From assembly GCA_021791455.1 (NCBI GenBank), contig JAJYWM010000166.1:1-11986 (forward strand): DNA of 11,986 nucleotides, read 5' to 3'. This stretch comes from a bacterium (GTDB lineage Bacteria > Chloroflexota > Dormibacteria > UBA8260 > Bog-877). The stretch's first letter is position 1. Every line of letters begins with the position of its first letter. A program made the position numbers and the translations under genes. Below are positions 7,479 to 11,986 of the stretch, one piece after another. The notes beneath the pieces were generated by a model. That model did not search any database. It saw only the letters and a program-made list of their open reading frames with translations, and was not told the DNA's origin.

Positions 7479-8641
7479 ATGCGGGTCAAGGATCGGCATG
7501 AGCTGGCAGCCGAACTGGCGCCCCGGTATCTGAAAAGAGGCCGTAGGGAACGGGGTGCGATCCTGGACGCCTTCTGCCTGGCCACGGGGTACCACCGCCA
7601 GCACGCCATGGCGGTGCTCAGGGGACGACGACGAGTTGGGGTCCGCCGCCCGGTGGTGCGGGCTCGGCGCTACGGTCGGGAGTTCCGGCAAGCTTTGCTG
7701 GTGGCCTGAGAGGCCTCCGGCTACGTCTGTTCTCAGCGGCTTCAACCATTCCTCCCCGAGCTCGTCCCGCTCTAGGAGCTGCACCAGCACCTACACCTCG
7801 ATGCCTCCACCCGGAAGCTCCTGCTGGAGGCTAGCGTGAGCACCGTGGAACGTTCCCTGGCTCCCAAGCGCAAGGGACTGGTGGGCCGGAAGATGTCCCA
7901 GACCAAGCTGGGCACCCTGCTCCGCCAGCAGATCTCCGCCCTGGTGGGCCATTGGCAGGCCGAGGATGTCCCCGAGTACCTGGAGATCGACCTGGTCTCC
8001 CACAGCGGGGAGTACGCTGCCGGCACCTTCCTCTACACCCTCTCCACGGTCGACCTGGCCACTGGCTGGACTGAACGAGTGCCTCTCCTCGGCAAGGGGC
8101 AGGCGGGAGTCGTGGCCGGACTGGACCGGATCCGCCAGCAGCTGCCCTTTCGCCTCCGGGGTCTTCATCCCGACACCGGCAGCGGGTTCATCAACATCAA
8201 CCTCTTCAACTACTGCCGGGAGCGGGAGATCGCCTTCACCCGCTCCCGCCCCTACCACAAGAACGACCACTGCCATGTGGAACAGAAGAACTGGACCCTG
8301 GTGCGCCGCCTGATCGGCTACGACCGTCTCGACAACCCCGCCCAGCAGGCCTGGCTCGATGCCTTCTACACCGAGGATCTCCGGTCTTTCGCCAGGTGCT
8401 TTCGGCCGCCCATGAAACTGGTGGGCAAGCAGTCCGTGGGACAGCGCACCCGGCGCCTCTATGACACCCCCAAGACCCCCAGCGCCGCCTCCTTGATGAC
8501 TACCCTGCCCATCTCGAGCTCAATCGCCTCCGGGCCCTCACCGAGCTCTATCGCTCTACCAGCCCGCTGACTCTCAAGCGGCGCATCGACCGCCGCCTGG
8601 CAACCCTGCCCACCCACCTCGGAGTCCGAGCCAATGCCTGA
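7479..8641 (+). pseudogene. Integrase-core (DDE) transposase, two stops and one frameshift
   Basis: One plus frame runs from the ATG at 7479 with a basic N-terminal region (MRVKDRHELAAELAPRYLKR), then a TGA at 7707-7709 and a TAG at 7773-7775. The same frame continues on both sides with clearly related protein (EASGYVCSQRL..., then LDASTRKLLLEASVSTVER). The catalytic triad is present: D in LEIDLVSHSG (7989-7991), D in LHPDTGSGF (8172-8174) and E in HCHVEQKN (8280-8282). The last two have 35 residues between them. Around 8475-8481 the frame shifts. Adding one C to the C run restores RRLLDDYPAHLELNRLRAL, which leads to a TGA at 8639-8641. The second D motif has T and G where relatives usually have N and E. 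Rejoined, it would be about 387 residues. As read it cannot make a full-length transposase. Confidence 0.85.
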
Positions 8642-8674
8642 CCCCTAGCCACCCCGCTCGAGTGCACCTCCAAA

Positions 8675-8720
8675 GGTCAGATTCCCTGCTGACGCAACAA
8701 TGGGTACAGGGTCAGATTCC
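8675..8720. repeat. 11-bp direct repeat at candidate IS right end
   Basis: GGTCAGATTCC occurs at 8675-8685 and again at 8710-8720, 35 nt apart from start to start. Both copies lie just after the transposase reading frame. Paired subterminal repeats of this kind are common at IS ends, where they act as transposase-binding sites; that role is inferred here. Confidence 0.55.
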
Positions 8721-8995
8721 TTCGTGATTGACAATGTGCCCTCTAATACCGTAATTCTCCGCCCGGCGCGTAGCAGGATCTAACTCAACCGGGAAGGCAG
8801 CTCTCCTTGGGGGACGCTACTTCCGTGAGGCAGGTTACTCCGCCAAGCATGCCCGCCCGACTGGTCACTGCAGCAAGCTCCGCGTCCCCGCCGCAGGGTT
8901 GGTACTCGGACGAGGGCGAGCCAGCTGGCATCTTCGCGGACGGCCCCGAGAGGCACGCCCCCGGTCGATGTCAATCAGTACTTCGAAGGTTCGAC
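8721..8995. other. Spacer between IS and sufS, no gene seen
   Basis: No recognisable gene is found here on either strand. In particular there is no SufU-like start downstream of sufS, where many Gram-positive suf operons carry it. GGTCGA (8963-8968) can pair with TCGACC (8991-8996) around a long loop, but there is no U-tract, so I do not call a terminator. Confidence 0.5.
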
Positions 8996-10231
8996 CTACC
9001 AAGCGAAGATGGAGCGTACCTGTGCGACGCCGCTAGCCAGCGCGTCCAGGTCACTAGAGACGTTGTAGATCTGCACGCTGGCCCTAGTCGTGGCCGCCAC
9101 CCCGAGTCGCTTCATGAGCGGCTGGCAGCAGTGATGGCCCGCCCTAACTGCCACGCCCTCCCTGTCCAAGATGGTGCCCGCGTCGTGGGGGTGGATGGTA
9201 CCCAGATTGAAGGACATCACGCCTGCCCGATCCGAGCCCCTAGGGCCGTACTGGGTCAACCCATGAACCTCGGACAGCATCTCGACCGCGTAGTCGGTCA
9301 GCTCCTCTTCGTGGCGGCGCACCACTTCCATCCCTACCCCCTCCAGGTACGAGATGGCAGCAGACAGCCCAGCCGCCCCGGCTATGTCCGGGGTGCCGGC
9401 CTCGAACTTGTGGGGCACCTCGTCCCAGGTGGTCTTCTCCAGCTGGACCACCGAGATCATCGAGCCTCCGGTGAGAAACGGGGGCATCTCCTCCAGCAGC
9501 TCGGGCCGCCCCCAGAGCACCCCTATCCCGGTCGGCCCCAGCATCTTGTGCCCGGAGAAGGCGTAGAAGTCGGCCCCAAGGTCGGAGATGCTGACCGGCA
9601 TGTGGGGCACCGCCTGGGCCCCGTCCACGCACACGGTAATCCCCTCGGAGTGCGCCACCCGGACCAGCTCTTGGATCGGGTTTATGGTCCCCAGGACGTT
9701 GCTCACGTGGGTCACGGCCAGGAGCCGGGTGGGCGCTCGCAGCAGCCGCTCCACGTCCTCCCAGTCGAGTCGCCCCTCGTCGGTTATGCCGATGAACTCC
9801 AGCTGGCAGCCCGTCTGCTCCCGCACCTGCTGCCAGGGGACGAGGTTGGAGTGGTGCTCCATGATGGTGGCCACGATCCGGTCCTGCGGCCCGAACCTGG
9901 GGCGCGCGTACGCCTGGGCCACCAGGTTCAGCCCCTCGGTCGTGTTGCGCACGAAGATGACACCCCGCTCCTCCGCGGAGACGAAGCGGGCCACGTCCCG
10001 CCTGGCCTGCTCGAAGATCTCGGTGGCCCGCTCCCCCAGGGCGTGGACGCCGCGGTGGACGTTGGCGTTGGCGTGGAGGTAGTAGTCGGAGATCGCCCGG
10101 ATCACCGAGATCGGCTTCTGCGAGGTGGCGGCGCTGTCCAGGTAGACCAGGGGGTGGCCGTTGACCCGCTCCTGGAGGATGGGGAAGTCCTTGCGGATCC
10201 TCTCTACGTCGAGGGCGGGGGCTACCTTCAC
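8996..10231 (-). CDS. sufS: Cysteine desulfurase SufS
   Basis: The 411-residue protein is a class V aminotransferase-fold, PLP-dependent desulfurase that takes sulfur from L-cysteine as a persulfide for the SufB/D scaffold in the cytosol. Landmarks are LDSAATSQKP (31-40), EHHSN (125-129), VDGAQ (202-206), the PLP lysine K229 in FSGHKMLGPTGIG, and the catalytic cysteine C368 in RAGHHCCQP, followed by R383 in ATTRAS. The short-spaced cysteine site is that of SufS/CsdA (group II) rather than IscS. E. coli SufS is of similar length (406). The start is GTG at 10231, giving a GTGA overlap with the Rieske gene and a purine-rich GGTGGAG 8 nt upstream. The open frame extends upstream to 10540, but that part is a shadow of the Rieske gene. 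By my count A/T third positions rise from about 6% in a mid-gene stretch (around residues 170-230) to about 19% in the last 85 codons. Confidence 0.95.
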   Translation of the reverse strand: MKVAPALDVERIRKDFPILQERVNGHPLVYLDSAATSQKPISVIRAISDYYLHANANVHRGVHALGERATEIFEQARRDVARFVSAEERGVIFVRNTTEGLNLVAQAYARPRFGPQDRIVATIMEHHSNLVPWQQVREQTGCQLEFIGITDEGRLDWEDVERLLRAPTRLLAVTHVSNVLGTINPIQELVRVAHSEGITVCVDGAQAVPHMPVSISDLGADFYAFSGHKMLGPTGIGVLWGRPELLEEMPPFLTGGSMISVVQLEKTTWDEVPHKFEAGTPDIAGAAGLSAAISYLEGVGMEVVRRHEEELTDYAVEMLSEVHGLTQYGPRGSDRAGVMSFNLGTIHPHDAGTILDREGVAVRAGHHCCQPLMKRLGVAATTRASVQIYNVSSDLDALASGVAQVRSIFAW

Positions 10232-10548
10232 CCCTCCAGCTCCACCCACACCTCGCCCTCCCGCACCTCCACCGGGTGGACCTGAACCGCCTCCACCGCC
10301 GGCAGCGAGATCGGCTCCCCCGAGCGGAGGTCGAACTGGCTGCCGTGCAGCGGGCACTCCACCGAGCAGGTGCTGGGGTGCAGCTCCCCCTCCGAGAGGG
10401 AGGCCAGGGCGTGGCTGCAGGTGTCGTCCAGGCAGTGGAACTCGCCCCCCACGTTGAAGAGCGCGATCGGCAGCTCCCCCACCTCCACCCGCGCGGCGTG
10501 GCCCTCCGGGATCGCCTCCGCGGGGCAGATCCGCAGCCATCTCCCCAT
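10228..10548 (-). CDS. Rieske-type ferredoxin of the suf operon
   Basis: This is a 106-residue soluble Rieske domain. The 2Fe-2S ligands are visible as C44-x-H46 (CSHALASL) and C65-x-x-H68 (CPLHGSQFD), with 18 residues between H46 and C65. The size and the lack of membrane or catalytic domains match the small ferredoxin subunits often annotated as dioxygenase ferredoxins. Its place between sufD and sufS points to a role in Fe-S assembly or in redox supply to it; the precise role is not known to me. The ATG at 10548 overlaps the sufD stop as TGATG and has no ribosome-binding site, so translation probably depends on sufD. It overlaps sufS by 4 nt. Confidence 0.9.
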   Translation of the reverse strand: MGRWLRICPAEAIPEGHAARVEVGELPIALFNVGGEFHCLDDTCSHALASLSEGELHPSTCSVECPLHGSQFDLRSGEPISLPAVEAVQVHPVEVREGEVWVELEG

Positions 10549-11843
10549 CAGCTGGGGTGGGCGGAGAGGGCCCCCGAGCGGGCCAGCTGGTCCAGGGCCG
10601 AGAGCACCCAGCCCCGCGCCTCCTCGCGCAGCTCCCCGTCGGGGAAGGAGTCCACCACGTCGGCGAAGAAGCCCTCCACCACCAGGCGGCGGGCCTCCTC
10701 CCGGGTCACCCCGCGGGACTGGCAGTAGAAGAGCTGCTCCTCGTCGATGCGGCCGGCGGCCGTCCCGTGGGTGCAGCGCACGTCGTTGGCCAGGATCTCC
10801 AGGGTGGGGTTGCTGTCCGCCTTGGCCGTGGGGCTCAGGAGGAGGTTTCGGTTCTGCACGTAGGCGTTGGTCTTCTGCGCCCCCTCCTCGACCCGGATCA
10901 GCCCGGCGAACACCGAGCGGGAGCGGTCCGCCACCGCCGCCCGGTAGAGGAGGTCGGAGACGGCGCCCCGGGCCAGGTGGTCCTGGAGGGACTGGAGGTC
11001 GAAGTGCTGGGAGCGCTGTCCCACACAGAGGCCGGCGGAGCGGAACTCGCAGCCCTCACCCGCCAGGTCCACCTCGAGGTAGCTCTTGCCCCAGAGACCC
11101 CCGAGGAGGGCGAAGCTCAGCTGGTAGGAGGCCCCCTCCATGAGCCGGGCCCTGAGGGTCGACTGCAGTACGGCGTCCGGCCCCAGCCGCTGGGAGACCA
11201 GGTGGGTGAGCTTGGCCCCCCGGCCCACCACGACCTCGGTCACCGGGACCAGGAGGCCGCGGGCGCTCTCCGGGGAGAGCCACTCCTCCAGGATGGTGGC
11301 CGAGGCCCCCTCCTCCAGCACCACCAGGGTGCGGGGGAAGGCGGCCTCCCCGTCCCCCACGCCATGGCGGATCCGGACCGGCTCCTTGAGCTGCTCCCCC
11401 CGGCCCACATGCACTAGGCTGCCCTCCTGGAAGCGGGCGGTGTTGAGGGCCACCAGCTTGCGCAGCCCCGGGGCGGCCAGCGAGCCGAGCAGCGGCGCCC
11501 ACCGCTCCGGCTCGGAGCGCAGCGCCTCCCCCAGCTCCCGGGCCTCCGGGGCGAGGGCCAGTGGCACCGCCGAAGTGGCCCCGCCCATGGCACCGGGGCG
11601 GGCCATCTCCTGGAGCCACCCGCCGGGAGTGGCGGGGAGGTAGGCGGCCGGGTCCAGCTTGTCCACCTGGGGGGTGCGGCGCCAGTCCTCGTCTCTCGTC
11701 GAAGAGGGCCAGGGCATCTCCCGGTAGGCGGCCAGCGCCTGCTGGCGCAGGTGGGAGACGGCCTTGGGCTCCCCTCCTGTGAGCTCGGCCGGCACCGCCG
11801 AATCCCGGGTGAAGGCGGCGGCCTCTGTCCTCAGCTCAGCCAT
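10548..11843 (-). CDS. sufD: Fe-S cluster assembly protein SufD
   Basis: The 431-residue SufD belongs to the SufB/SufD beta-helix scaffold family, which works with SufB and the ATPase SufC to build Fe-S clusters. The variable N-terminal helical part (about 1-130) contains the typical PWPSSTRDEDWRRTP segment. The core beta-helix follows, and the C-terminal signature is clear: DRSRSVFAG (306-314), AQKTNAYVQNRNLLLSP (322-338), and CTHGTAAGRIDEEQLFYCQSRG (from 357). H359 corresponds to the conserved histidine of SufD (H360 in E. coli) that helps bind the nascent cluster. The start is ATG at 11843, preceded by AGGAGG (11859-11854) 10 nt upstream. Third codon positions are almost all G or C. Confidence 0.95.
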   Translation of the reverse strand: MAELRTEAAAFTRDSAVPAELTGGEPKAVSHLRQQALAAYREMPWPSSTRDEDWRRTPQVDKLDPAAYLPATPGGWLQEMARPGAMGGATSAVPLALAPEARELGEALRSEPERWAPLLGSLAAPGLRKLVALNTARFQEGSLVHVGRGEQLKEPVRIRHGVGDGEAAFPRTLVVLEEGASATILEEWLSPESARGLLVPVTEVVVGRGAKLTHLVSQRLGPDAVLQSTLRARLMEGASYQLSFALLGGLWGKSYLEVDLAGEGCEFRSAGLCVGQRSQHFDLQSLQDHLARGAVSDLLYRAAVADRSRSVFAGLIRVEEGAQKTNAYVQNRNLLLSPTAKADSNPTLEILANDVRCTHGTAAGRIDEEQLFYCQSRGVTREEARRLVVEGFFADVVDSFPDGELREEARGWVLSALDQLARSGALSAHPS

Positions 11844-11853
11844 CGCCTTCCCC

Positions 11854-11859
11854 CCTCCT
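11854..11859 (-). promoter_or_regulatory. Ribosome-binding site of sufD
   Basis: The minus strand reads AGGAGG, with 10 nt between it and the ATG at 11843. It lies in the short gap between the sufB stop and sufD and supports the chosen start. Confidence 0.8.
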
Positions 11860-11873
11860 GGTACAGCCAGAGC

Positions 11874-11986
11874 TCACCCCACGCTGCCCTCCATCTGCAG
11901 GGCGATCAGCCGGTTGAGCTCCAGGGCGTACTCCATGGGCAGCTCCTTGACGAACGGCTCGATGAACCCGTTGACGATCATCGCCG
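11874..11986 (-). CDS. sufB: SufB, C-terminal 36 residues (runs off right edge)
   Basis: Reading from the right edge, the minus strand encodes [27 protein letters not shown] and ALQMEGSVG before a TGA at 11876-11874. This is the highly conserved end of SufB, the main Fe-S scaffold partner of SufD and SufC. Only the tail is in the window, so the cluster-binding cysteine region cannot be inspected. Thirty nucleotides separate it from sufD, consistent with one transcript. Confidence 0.93.
   Translation of the reverse strand, partial: AMIVNGFIEPFVKELPMEYALELNRLIALQMEGSVG

Larger units (their letters stand above)
7389..8720 (+). mobile_element. Insertion sequence with decayed DD35E transposase
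   Basis: The element is defined by the transposase pseudogene (7479-8641) plus candidate ends. Left AATGTGACCATCGG (7399-7412) and the reverse complement of 8670-8683 (AATCTGACCTTTGG) agree at 11 of 14 positions. A second right-hand copy of GGTCAGATTCC ends at 8720. Exact boundaries and any target-site duplication could not be fixed, so the ends given are approximate. The element separates the flippase gene from the suf operon. The transposase resembles the integrase-core group whose members carry D-S-D-N-G-S-E-F and KND..VEQKN motifs, often filed near IS481 or ISNCY; this family placement is from memory. Confidence 0.6.

Noticed and set aside
8963..8996. Possible terminator after sufS
   Set aside because: The 6-bp stem has a loop of more than 20 nt and no U-tract on the minus strand.
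8984..9005. Possible tRNA T-arm (GGTTCGA)
   Set aside because: The flanking bases do not pair as a T-stem, no acceptor or anticodon arm is found, and the site overlaps the end of sufS.
8807..10285. Long plus-strand open frame (492 codons)
   Set aside because: It is antisense to sufS, whose motifs are unmistakable. The plus frame is open only because of high GC and has no recognisable domain.
10232..10540. N-terminal extension of SufS up to 10540
   Set aside because: The translation is Gly/Ala/Arg-rich nonsense lying over the Rieske gene. The GTG at 10231 begins just before the normal SufS N-terminus.
10557..11417. Plus-strand open frames opposite sufD
   Set aside because: These are shadows of a strongly biased gene. 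The translations are low in complexity, with no motif.
1..11986. CRISPR array, toxin-antitoxin or phage-defence system
   Set aside because: No regularly spaced repeats, Cas-like genes, small paired genes or defence domains were seen.

Overview
The window looks like chromosomal DNA from a high-GC bacterium, most likely an actinobacterium. The best clue is the right-hand minus-strand operon, which reads sufB (end only) - sufD - Rieske ferredoxin - sufS. A small Rieske protein after sufD is typical of actinobacterial suf clusters. Nothing visible fixes the genus.

Right third (8996-11986, minus strand): a compact Fe-S cluster assembly operon. SufB and SufD are the scaffold proteins, SufS is the PLP cysteine desulfurase that supplies sulfur, and the Rieske protein is a probable electron carrier or accessory. 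Spacing is tight: a 29-31 nt gap, then a TGATG overlap, then a GTGA overlap. Two usual partners, sufC and sufU, are absent from the part seen here.

Middle (about 7389-8720): an insertion sequence with a plus-strand DD35E transposase. Two in-frame stops and one frameshift have broken the gene. Candidate terminal repeats can be seen on both sides.

Left two-thirds (684-7348, minus strand): a probable surface-polysaccharide cassette. It holds a Wzx/MATE-type flippase, then a gap of about 950 nt with no recognisable gene, then a 1161-residue polytopic membrane protein with a large extracytoplasmic region (GT-C/YfhO-like). Last comes a class I methyltransferase that overlaps the membrane protein gene by 4 nt. 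A plausible division of labour is that the flippase exports a lipid-linked glycan, the large protein transfers or modifies sugars outside the membrane, and the methyltransferase modifies a cytoplasmic precursor. This is inferred from family resemblance and order only.

Left edge (1-683): no intact gene. It holds short relics that resemble the N-terminus of an IS1634-type transposase (minus strand) and the C-terminus of an IS630-type transposase (plus strand). The glycan cassette is therefore flanked by transposon debris, and its codon use is visibly less G/C-biased than that of the suf genes. This suggests an acquired island inserted downstream of sufS. I see no convincing case for a wholly new system. 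The most unusual items are the large membrane protein, the G tracts in two surface genes, the suf gene content and the mosaic boundary.
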